64,000 nucleotides of DNA from Glaesserella parasuis. Lineage in GTDB: Bacteria; Pseudomonadota; Gammaproteobacteria; Enterobacterales; Pasteurellaceae. Position 1 is the stretch's first letter, and each line of letters opens with the position of its first letter. Below, piece after piece: positions 43,715-52,409 of this stretch. The notes beneath the pieces are model-generated. The model was given only the letters and a program-made list of their open reading frames with translations, ran no database searches and was not told the DNA's origin. A program made the position numbers and the translations under genes. Location of the stretch: assembly GCF_002015085.1 (NCBI RefSeq), contig NZ_MUXW01000003.1, positions 1 to 64,000 of the forward strand. Reading direction: 5' to 3'.

Positions 43715-43789
43715 TGGAGTATCGCCAAGCGGTAAGGCACTGGGTTTTGATCCCAGCATTCCTAGGTTCGAATCCTAGTACTCCAGCCA
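43715..43789 (+). tRNA. tRNA-Gln (UUG), copy 1
   Basis: This 75-base tRNA has acceptor TGGAGTA/TACTCCA, anticodon TTG in GTTTTGATC, and an encoded CCA (after the G73 discriminator). It is nearly identical to the copy at 43836. They differ at one acceptor base pair (A in this copy, G in the other, with the matching T/C). Confidence 0.95.
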
Positions 43790-43808
43790 TCTTATTTCAA
43801 ATCGAATG

Positions 43809-43835
43809 AACTAACGCAAGTTAGTTTTTTTCTTT
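43809..43835 (+). terminator. Intrinsic terminator between the two tRNA-Gln genes
   Basis: AACTAAC, a GCAA tetraloop and GTTAGTT form a perfect 7-bp stem followed by TTTTTTCTTTT. The next tRNA begins at 43836, directly after the T-run, with no room for a promoter. Copy 2 therefore depends on read-through. Confidence 0.8.
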
Positions 43836-43910
43836 TGGGGTATCGCCAAGCGGTAAGGCACTGGGTTTTGATCCCAGCATTCCTAGGTTCGAATCCTAGT
43901 ACCCCAGCCA
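43836..43910 (+). tRNA. tRNA-Gln (UUG), copy 2
   Basis: It is the same as copy 1 except for a compensated acceptor pair (TGGGGTA with TACCCCA). Anticodon TTG and an encoded CCA are present. Its 5' end abuts the T-run of a terminator. The compensated change shows it is still under structural selection, so it is probably functional. Confidence 0.93.
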
Positions 43911-44027
43911 TCTTCTTATTTCTCTAGATAAAATAATTCTCTAATTTTTTAAATTCTCTCTATTCTTTGCTTTTTATCTTTACTGAAATTCTTTAGAATT
44001 AATGCCCTAATTTACAAGGGGAACATT

Positions 44028-44288
44028 ATGCTTAATCCAAAAAATTTAGAATCTCTCGCACAGCAACTTCACAATGCATTACCACAAGGTTTAAAAAATG
44101 TGGGCAATGATTTAGAAGAAAAATTTAAACAAATCTTACAAGCCCAACTCGCTAAACTTGATGTAGTTACTCGTGAAGAGTTTGAAGTTCAATCTCAAGT
44201 TTTACTTCGCACCCGTGAAAAATTGAATGAATTAGAAAAACGCTTAGATGAACTAAGCTCAACACAATCAACTGAATCACAAAATTAA
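44028..44288 (+). CDS. ubiK: Ubiquinone biosynthesis accessory factor UbiK
   Basis: UbiK is a small coiled-coil protein that helps the Ubi complex (with UbiJ) work on membrane-embedded quinone precursors. The 86 residues are helical. There is an amphipathic N-terminal part (NPKNLESLAQQLHNALPQGLKN) and a C-terminal coiled coil (TREEFEVQSQVLLRTREKLNELEKRL), the BMFP/YqiC pattern. It is 18 bases before pgi and may be co-transcribed. Confidence 0.88.
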   Translation: MLNPKNLESLAQQLHNALPQGLKNVGNDLEEKFKQILQAQLAKLDVVTREEFEVQSQVLLRTREKLNELEKRLDELSSTQSTESQN

Positions 44289-44306
44289 ATTTTAGAGGAT
44301 AATTCA

Positions 44307-45950
44307 ATGCAAAACATCAATCCAACCCAAACTTTCGCTTGGAATGCCCTTGAACAGCACAAAGCTGAGAATTTGACGATTCCACAGCTATTCAATGAAG
44401 ATCCAAAACGTTTTGATAAATATTCATTACGTTTTGAAGATCAAATTCTCGTTGATTTTTCTAAAAATGCGATCAACCAACACACCCTTTCCCTATTGCG
44501 TAAATTGGCCGATGAATGCCAAGTTAAATCAGCCACTTACGCAATGTTTAATGGTGAAAAAATTAACCGTACAGAAAATCGAGCAGTACTTCATACCGCT
44601 TTACGCAATCGCTCAAATACCCCTGTTGAAGTAGATGGCAAAGATGTGATGCCAGAAGTAAATGCGGTTTTAGCGAAGATGAAAGGCTTCTGTGAGCGTG
44701 TGATTTCAGGCGACTGGAAAGGCTACACAGGCAAGGCGATTACTGATGTGGTAAACATTGGGATTGGCGGTTCAGACTTAGGTCCATATATGGTCACTGA
44801 AGCATTACGTCCATACAAAAATCACTTAACAATGCACTTTGTTTCTAATGTCGATGGCACGCATATTGCTGAGACCTTAGCGAAAATCAATCCAGAAACA
44901 ACCCTTTTCCTTGTGGCATCAAAAACCTTTACTACTCAAGAAACAATGACGAATACTCTTTCAGCACGTCAATGGTTATTGGATACTGCAAAAGACGAAT
45001 CTGCTGTGGCGAAACATTTCGTAGCTCTTTCAACGAATGCCAAAGAGGTCGCTAAATTTGGTATTGATACAGAAAATATGTTTGAATTTTGGGATTGGGT
45101 TGATGGACGCTACTCACTCTGGTCTGCGATTGGGTTATCTATTGCTCTTTCTATCGGTTTTGAACACTTTGAGCAACTACTTGATGGTGCTCACGCAATG
45201 GATAAACATTTCCTTAATGCTCCAACAGAGCAAAATATCCCATTAACACTCGCCCTTATCGGTATTTGGAACAATAACTTCTTAGGTGCAGAATCAGAGG
45301 CGATTTTACCTTATGATCAATATCTGCACCGTTTTGCGGCTTACTTCCAACAAGGCAATATGGAATCTAACGGTAAATATGTTGGGCGAGATGGAAAAGT
45401 TGTCAATTACCAAACAGGGCCTATCATTTGGGGTGAACCAGGTACAAATGGACAGCACGCCTTCTATCAATTAATTCACCAAGGTACAAAATTGATCCCT
45501 TGTGATTTTATTGCACCTGCACAAACCCATAATCCGATTGGCGATCATCACCCTAAATTGCTTTCAAACTTCTTCGCACAAACTGAAGCACTTGCTTTTG
45601 GTAAGTCAAAAGAAGTAGTGGAACAAGAGTTCTCACAAGCGGGTAAATCTTTAGAAGAAGTTGCAGAAATTGTGCCATTTAAAGTATTTACAGGCAACAA
45701 ACCAACGAACTCAATTCTAGTCCAAAAAATCACCCCATTCACCTTAGGGGCGTTGATTGCAATGTATGAACATAAAATCTTCGTTCAAGGCGTGATTTTT
45801 AATATTTATAGTTTTGACCAATGGGGCGTTGAGTTAGGTAAACAACTTGCTAACCGTATCTTGCCAGAGCTAGAAAATAACGAAACCATTACTAGCCACG
45901 ATAGTTCAACGAATGGTTTGATTAATCAGTTCAAATTATGGAAACAATAA
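44307..45950 (+). CDS. pgi: Glucose-6-phosphate isomerase
   Basis: Pgi interconverts glucose 6-phosphate and fructose 6-phosphate. The 547 residues match the enteric enzyme. Signature regions are the VNIGIGGSDLGPYMV block near 150, VASKTFTTQETMTNT near 205, IWGEPGTNGQHAFYQLIHQG near 373 and the C-terminal FDQWGVELGKQLA near 505. The catalytic Glu, His and Lys fall in these blocks. A minimal uptake-signal core lies 15 bases after the stop codon. Confidence 0.97.
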   Translation: MQNINPTQTFAWNALEQHKAENLTIPQLFNEDPKRFDKYSLRFEDQILVDFSKNAINQHTLSLLRKLADECQVKSATYAMFNGEKINRTENRAVLHTALRNRSNTPVEVDGKDVMPEVNAVLAKMKGFCERVISGDWKGYTGKAITDVVNIGIGGSDLGPYMVTEALRPYKNHLTMHFVSNVDGTHIAETLAKINPETTLFLVASKTFTTQETMTNTLSARQWLLDTAKDESAVAKHFVALSTNAKEVAKFGIDTENMFEFWDWVDGRYSLWSAIGLSIALSIGFEHFEQLLDGAHAMDKHFLNAPTEQNIPLTLALIGIWNNNFLGAESEAILPYDQYLHRFAAYFQQGNMESNGKYVGRDGKVVNYQTGPIIWGEPGTNGQHAFYQLIHQGTKLIPCDFIAPAQTHNPIGDHHPKLLSNFFAQTEALAFGKSKEVVEQEFSQAGKSLEEVAEIVPFKVFTGNKPTNSILVQKITPFTLGALIAMYEHKIFVQGVIFNIYSFDQWGVELGKQLANRILPELENNETITSHDSSTNGLINQFKLWKQ

Positions 45951-46026
45951 TGGCAAAATCTGACCGCTTGCTCCACCAAGATCAGATAGTCCCCGAAAAT
46001 TTTAGTAGAATAGCAGAGAGGTAAGT

Positions 46027-48933
46027 ATGAGCTTTGTAGTCGGACAACGTTGGATTAGTGAGTCGGAAAATAACTTAGGATTAGGCATTGTCACCGCAGT
46101 GGATAACCGCACTGTGACCCTTTCATTTCCTGCATCGGACGAACAACGTGTGTACGCTGTTGCCGTTGCCCCTTTAACCCGTGTGCAATTCCAAAAAGGC
46201 GATCGTGTTACCAGTGTTGATGGCTGGCAGTTAGATATTGAAGATGTCGTTGAAAATCAAGAGGTTGCGCTCTATTTAGGTAAACGTGTCGATACTCAAG
46301 AAGAGAGCGTTCTGCCTGAGATGCAACTCGATCATAAAGTGAGTTTTAGTAAACCGCAGGATCGTTTATTTTCCGCCCAAATTGATCGCAGTGATCGTTT
46401 CGCCCTGCGTTATCGTGCTTTGAAACATCAACAAGCCCAGTTTCAATCTGAACTGCGTGGAATGCGTGGTATTCGTGCAAGCCTAATTCCCCATCAATTA
46501 CATATTGCTAAAGAAGTTGGGCAACGCCTTTCCCCTCGTGTGTTGCTGGCTGATGAAGTGGGTTTGGGGAAAACCATTGAAGCTGGTATGATTTTGCAAC
46601 AACAGCTTTTCTCTGGACGAGTGGATCGTGTGTTGGTGCTTGTGCCGGAAAGTTTACAGCATCAATGGCTGGTTGAAATGCTTCGTCGTTTTAGCCTGAA
46701 TTTTTCTCTGTTTGATGAGGAACGTTGTGCCGATTTCACTAAGAAAGATGAAGATAATAATGACATCAGTGAAAATCCGTTTGAAACGGAAGCCTTAGTG
46801 ATTGCCTCTATCGATTGGTTGTCGGCAAATCCACAACGTGCAAAACAAGTGCTTGATGCCGATTGGGATATGTTGATTGTTGATGAAGCTCACCATTTGG
46901 AATGGGACGAGCAAAATCCAAGTATGGCATATCAGTTTGTTGCACAACTCTCCAAGCAGATTTCAGCAGTCTTGTTGCTCACGGCGACCCCTGAGCAATT
47001 AGGGCAAGAGAGCCATTTCGCTCGTTTAGCCCTGTTAGATCCCGACCGTTTCTACGATTATCACGCCTTTGTGGAAGAACAGAAGCAGTATCAGCCTGTC
47101 GCCGATGCAGTCGCTACCTTGCTTAACGATAAGCCGTTAAGTGCCAAAGAGCAGGAAAGTATCAGCGAATTGCTGGCGGAAGAAGATGTTGAGCCGATGT
47201 TCCGTATTATTAATTCGGATGCTAGCGAAGAACAGCGTCGGGAAGTCCGCCAAGAGTTAATTAGTGAGTTAATTGACCGACACGGAACAAGCCGTGTGCT
47301 ATTCCGCAATACTCGTCAAGGCGTAAAAGGCTTCCCACATCGTATTTACAATGAAATTGTGTTGGAAATGCCTACGCAATATGCAAATGCCTTGAAGGTA
47401 ATGGGTATGATGTGGGGAAATAAGATGGAAGATCTGCTCTACCCTGAACGCCTATTCCAACGTATGAACCCAAATGCGAAGTGGCACGAGTTTGATCCAC
47501 GCATTGAGTGGTTAATTACGTTCTTGAAAAATCATCGTGATGAAAAAATTCTAGTAATTTGTAAACAAGCAGACACCGCCATTCAGCTAGAACAAGTGTT
47601 GCGTGAAAAAGAAGCCATTCGCTCTGCGGTGTTCCACGAAAAAATGTCGATTGTGGAACGAGATAAAGCGTCGGCTTACTTTGCTCAACAAGAAGATGGC
47701 GCGCAGGTTCTGATTAGTTCAAGTATCGGTTCAGAAGGTCGAAACTTCCAGTTTGCACGCCGTTTAGTACTGTTTAATTTGCCTGATAATCCAGACTTAC
47801 TTGAGCAGGGTATCGGGCGTTTAGACCGTATTGGGCAAAAACACGATATTGAAATCTATGTGCCTTGTTTCAATCACTCCACCCAGTTGATCTTGGCGGA
47901 ATGGTATCATCGTGGCTTAAATGCCTTTGAAGAAACTTGTCCGATGGGGGCGACATTATTTAGAGAATTTCATGCGGAACTCACCGCTTACCTACTCAAC
48001 CCAGAACGTAGCGAAGCCTTTGAAGCCTTTGTGGAACAAACCCATAAACGCCAACAACAGCTTAAAGTGGAATTAGAAAAAGGGCGAGATCGTCTGTTAG
48101 AACTCAACTCGAACGGCGGTGAAACTGCTCAACAATTAGCTCAAGCTATTGCTGAACAAGACGACAATCCGCAGTTGGTCAATTTTGCCTTAAATCTATT
48201 TGATGTGATTGGTCTAGAGCAGGAAGATTTAGGCGAGAAAAGCATTGTGATTAGCCCGACAGGACATATGCTTGTGCCTGATTTCCCAGGGTTGTCTGAA
48301 GAAGGCAACACAGTGACTTTTGATCGTGAACTTGCCCTAATGCGAGAAGATGTGTTGTTCTTAACGTGGGATCACCCTATGATCCGCAACGGTATCGATC
48401 TTATTACGTCCGCCGATATTGGTAAGAGTGCTGTTTCATTACTCGTCAATAAAAACTTGCCGGCAGGCACATTACTGCTTGAAGCGATCTATATCGTAGA
48501 AGCCCAAGCACCAAAAGATTTACAGCTCACCCGTTTCCTACCGCCAACGCCTGTGCGTATCTTGCTGGATAACAAAGGCAACGATATGGCATCGCAGGTG
48601 TCGTTTGCAGGGTTGGAAAAACAGCTCAAGCCGGTCAATAAACAGATGGCAAATAAAATTGCGAAGATGGCTCGTGGTGATATTGAGAAGCTGATCGCAT
48701 TCAGTAATGAAAAAGTTGTGCCACAGGCACAATCCTTAATTGAACAAGCAAAACAGAATGCGGATCACACTTTAGGTACAGAATTACACCGCTTGACATC
48801 ACTACAAGCAGTGAATAAAAACATTCGTGCTGATGAAATTCAAGCCCTAGAGCAGTTGCGAGAAGCATCACTGAAACATCTAGACCAAGCAAATTGGCGA
48901 TTGGATAGCTTGAGGGTGATTGTGAGCAGTTAA
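46027..48933 (+). CDS. rapA: RNA polymerase-associated ATPase RapA (HepA)
   Basis: RapA is a SWI2/SNF2 ATPase that recycles RNA polymerase after termination. The 968 residues comprise N-terminal Tudor-like domains (about 1-110, VGQRWISESENNLGLGIVTAV), helicase motif I LLADEVGLGKTIEAGMI near 174, a DEAH box VDEAHHLEW near 286, the C-terminal helicase lobe (FNLPDNPDLLEQGIGRLDRIGQ near 593) and the RapA-specific tail. It is complete. A repeat element with IS-type ends begins 7 bases after its stop codon. Confidence 0.96.
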   Translation: MSFVVGQRWISESENNLGLGIVTAVDNRTVTLSFPASDEQRVYAVAVAPLTRVQFQKGDRVTSVDGWQLDIEDVVENQEVALYLGKRVDTQEESVLPEMQLDHKVSFSKPQDRLFSAQIDRSDRFALRYRALKHQQAQFQSELRGMRGIRASLIPHQLHIAKEVGQRLSPRVLLADEVGLGKTIEAGMILQQQLFSGRVDRVLVLVPESLQHQWLVEMLRRFSLNFSLFDEERCADFTKKDEDNNDISENPFETEALVIASIDWLSANPQRAKQVLDADWDMLIVDEAHHLEWDEQNPSMAYQFVAQLSKQISAVLLLTATPEQLGQESHFARLALLDPDRFYDYHAFVEEQKQYQPVADAVATLLNDKPLSAKEQESISELLAEEDVEPMFRIINSDASEEQRREVRQELISELIDRHGTSRVLFRNTRQGVKGFPHRIYNEIVLEMPTQYANALKVMGMMWGNKMEDLLYPERLFQRMNPNAKWHEFDPRIEWLITFLKNHRDEKILVICKQADTAIQLEQVLREKEAIRSAVFHEKMSIVERDKASAYFAQQEDGAQVLISSSIGSEGRNFQFARRLVLFNLPDNPDLLEQGIGRLDRIGQKHDIEIYVPCFNHSTQLILAEWYHRGLNAFEETCPMGATLFREFHAELTAYLLNPERSEAFEAFVEQTHKRQQQLKVELEKGRDRLLELNSNGGETAQQLAQAIAEQDDNPQLVNFALNLFDVIGLEQEDLGEKSIVISPTGHMLVPDFPGLSEEGNTVTFDRELALMREDVLFLTWDHPMIRNGIDLITSADIGKSAVSLLVNKNLPAGTLLLEAIYIVEAQAPKDLQLTRFLPPTPVRILLDNKGNDMASQVSFAGLEKQLKPVNKQMANKIAKMARGDIEKLIAFSNEKVVPQAQSLIEQAKQNADHTLGTELHRLTSLQAVNKNIRADEIQALEQLREASLKHLDQANWRLDSLRVIVSS

Positions 48934-48940
48934 CTTAAAA

Positions 48941-49051
48941 GGCATAGTAGACAAAAGTGTTGCTAACATTTAGAGAAAATAAACACTAGCAACTGTTTTG
49001 TCCTCTTGGCATAGTTTTTGACGAATCAGCAACTATTTTGTCTATTACACC
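48941..49051. mobile_element. 111-bp MITE-like element with IS-family ends
   Basis: The element starts GGCATAGTAGACAAAAGTGT and ends TTTTGTCTATTACACC. It has no coding content. It consists of a left module (48941 to about 49004, itself an inverted repeat in which GTGTTGCTA and TAGCAACTG face each other) and a 44-bp right module (49008-49051) of the same type as at 323-366. It lies directly behind rapA. It has no transposase, so mobilisation would need one from elsewhere. Confidence 0.7.
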
Positions 49052-49199
49052 TTCTTTTTTAGATAAAGGTTAGAAACTCATTGATAAATATAAGATTTTT
49101 CTTTCTTCAGCTGACCTCAGGACTACCTTTTTTATAACTCTTTTATTAGCATGAAGGTCATATGGCTGTATTCTTTTTTTATCCAATGAGTAATATTTG

Positions 49200-50411
49200 T
49201 TATATATTCTTGTTAGCATCTTTATCGCCAATAAAATTCACAATATCCCCAGCTGATCCACCACTGCGAATAATATCTCGCATTTTTCGCATAAATGAAG
49301 CAGTTTTGCGGAAAAAGAGTTGGTAGGATTGGCAAAGGTAGTTATGTTTATTTGCTTCATTTGGTAGGCTAATCATTCGATGTTTCGGGCAACCGCCGTG
49401 ACAAAACGGTCGCACATCACAAGCCCAACAGGGCTGAGTGAGTGCGGTTCTTTTTTGTTGTCCAAAGTTGCGTTGTGGTTGGGAATGCACAATCTCGCCC
49501 AAAGGCTGTTCATTTAAATTACCCACCTTATACGCTGGATAGACAAAATGGTCGCAGGAATAGACATCACCATTCGCTTCCACAATCAGCGACTCGCCAC
49601 AGGTTTCTTGATGAACACAACTGCTTGACGGGTAGCCAAGCCATTGCCCAAGCAGATTGTCAAATTCCAACACATAAATTTTGCCGACATCCTGTTGCAC
49701 CCACTCTTTAAACACTTCAAGCAAAAAATGCCCATAACCTTGCGGTGGCACAGAAAAAGCGGTCGGTTTTACTTCCTTTTTTGCAAAAGGTGCTGTGCCA
49801 CAGCCTGTTTCGACAATCGGGATAAATTGCATAAAGGTTGAACCCAACTCTTTTAAAGCAAGGTAGGTTTCTCTGCCTTTATGCCAATTTTGATCGTTAA
49901 TCACCGTCAATGTATTAAACTCCACACCGTAGTCTTTCAATAAATCTACCGCTCGTTTGACCCGTTCAAAGGTCGGCTGACCATTGACTGATATGCGATA
50001 TTTGTTATGTACTTCGCTCAAGCCATCAATCGAAATACCAATCAAAAATTGATGTGTTTTGAAAAATTCTGCCCATTGGCGATTTAGGGCGATGCCATTG
50101 GTTTGAAAAGCATTGGTGATCGTTTTGCCGTTTGCAAATTCTTGCTGAAATCTGACCGCTTGTTTAAAAAAATCCAAACCTAATAACGTTGGCTCACCCC
50201 CTTGCCACGCAAATTCAACCCGTTGTCCTGCACTTGATTGAATGTAATTACGCACATAATTTCGCAAGGTGTCTTCATTCATAAAACGCACATCTTGCTC
50301 AATGGTATATTCTTTTTCAAGATAAAAGCAGTATTCACATTTGATGTTACATTGAAAGCTACTCGGTTTTGCCATCAAATGAAAATGGGCTTTGGGGGCG
50401 TTTTCAAACAT
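49200..50411 (-). CDS. Anaerobic sulfatase-maturating enzyme (radical SAM, SPASM domain)
   Basis: This family of oxygen-sensitive radical SAM enzymes converts a Cys or Ser of sulfatases to formylglycine. The 403 residues hold the radical SAM cluster motif CNIKCEYC near 22, a GGEP motif near 71, an IGISIDG strand, and a C-terminal SPASM domain with many cysteines (CVHQETCGESLIVEANGDVYSCDHFVYP, then CWACDVRPFCHGGCPKHR). Length and motifs match AslB/anSME. No sulfatase gene is in this window. It follows a Crp/Fnr-type regulator by six bases, so the two form an operon. Confidence 0.85.
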   Translation of the reverse strand: MFENAPKAHFHLMAKPSSFQCNIKCEYCFYLEKEYTIEQDVRFMNEDTLRNYVRNYIQSSAGQRVEFAWQGGEPTLLGLDFFKQAVRFQQEFANGKTITNAFQTNGIALNRQWAEFFKTHQFLIGISIDGLSEVHNKYRISVNGQPTFERVKRAVDLLKDYGVEFNTLTVINDQNWHKGRETYLALKELGSTFMQFIPIVETGCGTAPFAKKEVKPTAFSVPPQGYGHFLLEVFKEWVQQDVGKIYVLEFDNLLGQWLGYPSSSCVHQETCGESLIVEANGDVYSCDHFVYPAYKVGNLNEQPLGEIVHSQPQRNFGQQKRTALTQPCWACDVRPFCHGGCPKHRMISLPNEANKHNYLCQSYQLFFRKTASFMRKMRDIIRSGGSAGDIVNFIGDKDANKNI

Positions 50412-50417
50412 AGTGAC

Positions 50418-51014
50418 CTACTTCTGTTTATGCCAATCTTGTAATAAACCGTTGCGTTTCAACTCTTTAGTAATACGGATCGCTGTTTCGGTTTCACACC
50501 CTGCATATTCGGCAATTTCACGGTGCGTCCAGTTATAGTAAGGGAAGTTTTCCGTGAGAAAATAAATGCTGTCGATAACACGATCAAGGGTGCGTAAATA
50601 GGCACTTTTTGCCAAGCGTTGTTCCGCTTCTCGCAGTTCATTTGCAAGGGATTGCAACAAAAATTTGCTCATCTTCGGATTTTCTACGAAGAAAGTATCA
50701 ATGTCTTTTGGTTTAATCCGAATGATCTCCGCTTCAACCAAAACTTTGGCATTGCAATGGTAGCCGTCATCGCCAAACAATGTTCGATAACCGAAATAAT
50801 CCCCTTTTTGATATAGACGAACAAGACTCTCTTTGCCGTTATCTAAGGTGTGATAAAGCCCAATAAGTCCATTATTGACATAATAAAACTCTTTAGCGGT
50901 TTCGCCTTGTTTATATACGGTCATTCCTTTAGTGAAGGAATGAAGATGGGTGAGTTGGCACCGTTTTAAATCGGTTGGATGTAGCAAATTCATAAGCATT
51001 TTATTTCCTGACAT
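50418..51014 (-). CDS. Crp/Fnr-family transcriptional regulator
   Basis: The 198 residues comprise a cyclic-nucleotide-binding-type beta-barrel (about 20-125, FTKGMTVYKQGETAKEFYYVNNGLIGLYH) and a C-terminal winged HTH (NWTHREIAEYAGCETETAIRITKELKRNGLL). The cluster of cysteines that holds the Fnr iron-sulfur centre is missing, so it is not a classical oxygen sensor. The ligand is unknown. A downstream ATG at 50999 has a better ribosome-binding site (AGGAAATAAA), so the protein may be 193 residues. Being in one operon with the maturase suggests it controls sulfatase use. That is inference. Confidence 0.8.
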   Translation of the reverse strand: MSGNKMLMNLLHPTDLKRCQLTHLHSFTKGMTVYKQGETAKEFYYVNNGLIGLYHTLDNGKESLVRLYQKGDYFGYRTLFGDDGYHCNAKVLVEAEIIRIKPKDIDTFFVENPKMSKFLLQSLANELREAEQRLAKSAYLRTLDRVIDSIYFLTENFPYYNWTHREIAEYAGCETETAIRITKELKRNGLLQDWHKQK

Positions 51015-51207
51015 ACCAGAATTTTTATTAATTCATTTAATTATTCTACCCAATATTCAGATTGGAAAAATTTTACATTTTATCAATTATAAATAATAGT
51101 ACAGAGTTAAACGCAATATAGGGGCAATGTCCAGTAATTCTACTTCAAAATTAAAGTTCCATATAGAAGGTATTGGAATAGTAGCGCCATGTTCTCCGTA
51201 ACTCAGC

Positions 51208-52230
51208 TCATTTATACTTTTCTTGATACAACCACTCTGCTACCTGCTTCGCAAAATAGGTCAAAATCCCATCTGCCCCCGCACGTTTAAAACAAAGCAG
51301 TGACTCCATAATACACTCTTTTTCTTTGAGCCAACCATTTTGAATCGCGGCCATATGCATCGCATATTCCCCTGATACTTGGTAGGCAAAAGTTGGCACA
51401 CCAAAAGTCTCTTTTACACGGTAAACTAAATCCAAATAAGGCATACCTGGCTTGACCATCACCATATCTGCCCCTTCTTGAATATCAAGAGCGACTTCGT
51501 GCAACCCTTCATTTCCATTTGCAGGATCAAGCTGATAGGTTTTCTTGTTACCACCTTTTAAGTTACCCGCAGAGCCGACTGCATCACGGAAAGGTCCATA
51601 ATAGTTTGACGCATATTTCGCAGAATACGCCATAATTTGAGTATTGATAAAACCGTGAGCCTCAAGTGCTTGGCGGATTGCACCAATACGGCCGTCCATC
51701 ATATCACTTGGTGCGACAATATCTGCGCCTGCTTGTGCGTGAGAAAGCGCTTGCTTCACTAGGATTTCGGTCGTAATGTCGTTTACCACATAACCATCTT
51801 CATCAATAATGCCGTCTTGTCCGTGAGTCGTAAATGGGTCAAGCGCCACATCTGTAATCACGCCCAATTTTTCTCCAAAGGCTTGTTTTAACGCTCTTAC
51901 TGCACGTTGTGCCAAACTGTCAGGATTATAAGCTTCTTCTGCCATCAGTGATTTTTTTGCATCACCAACCACAGGGAAAAGCGCGATAGCGGGCACACCA
52001 TATTTGACTAATAATTCCGCTTCAATCAGTAATTGATCTAAAGTTAAACGTTCAACACCTGGCATTGAAGGCACTCTTACACGTTGATTTTCCCCTTCAA
52101 TGATAAATACAGGGTAAATTAAATCACTCGTAGTTAAGCTATTTTCAGCAACTAGACGGCGACTAAAATCGTGTTTGCGTAAGCGGCGAGGGCGGTGAGC
52201 TGGAAATGAAGTTGAAAGATATTGGGTCAT
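51208..52230 (-). CDS. hemB: Delta-aminolevulinic acid dehydratase (porphobilinogen synthase)
   Basis: HemB condenses two 5-aminolevulinate molecules to porphobilinogen in haem synthesis. The 340 residues contain the metal-site region TDVALDPFTTHGQDG near 120, the first active-site lysine in IMAYSAKYAS near 202 and the Schiff-base lysine in MVMVKPGMPYLDLV near 258. The metal region lacks the three cysteines of the zinc type (Asp and Thr instead), pointing to a magnesium-dependent form. The gene is divergent from rmuC. Confidence 0.95.
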   Translation of the reverse strand: MTQYLSTSFPAHRPRRLRKHDFSRRLVAENSLTTSDLIYPVFIIEGENQRVRVPSMPGVERLTLDQLLIEAELLVKYGVPAIALFPVVGDAKKSLMAEEAYNPDSLAQRAVRALKQAFGEKLGVITDVALDPFTTHGQDGIIDEDGYVVNDITTEILVKQALSHAQAGADIVAPSDMMDGRIGAIRQALEAHGFINTQIMAYSAKYASNYYGPFRDAVGSAGNLKGGNKKTYQLDPANGNEGLHEVALDIQEGADMVMVKPGMPYLDLVYRVKETFGVPTFAYQVSGEYAMHMAAIQNGWLKEKECIMESLLCFKRAGADGILTYFAKQVAEWLYQEKYK

Positions 52231-52409
52231 ATAAAATCCTATTTGTAAAAAACGATAGCTTGTATATAGGCAAGGCTATAATAGTGGGCTATTGTAGCAA
52301 TTTTTTATATAGAGCACAGCTGTCCCATTCTGACTCTACTTTTCGCCCTTGCTTTTTAACAGCAAAACTCGTTAAAATAACACTAGTTATTTTTACAGTA
52401 TATATTCCT

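Noticed and set aside
52206..52409. N-terminal extension of RmuC
   Set aside because: It overlaps hemB and has no ribosome-binding site, while the ATG at 52410 is followed at once by the expected membrane anchor.
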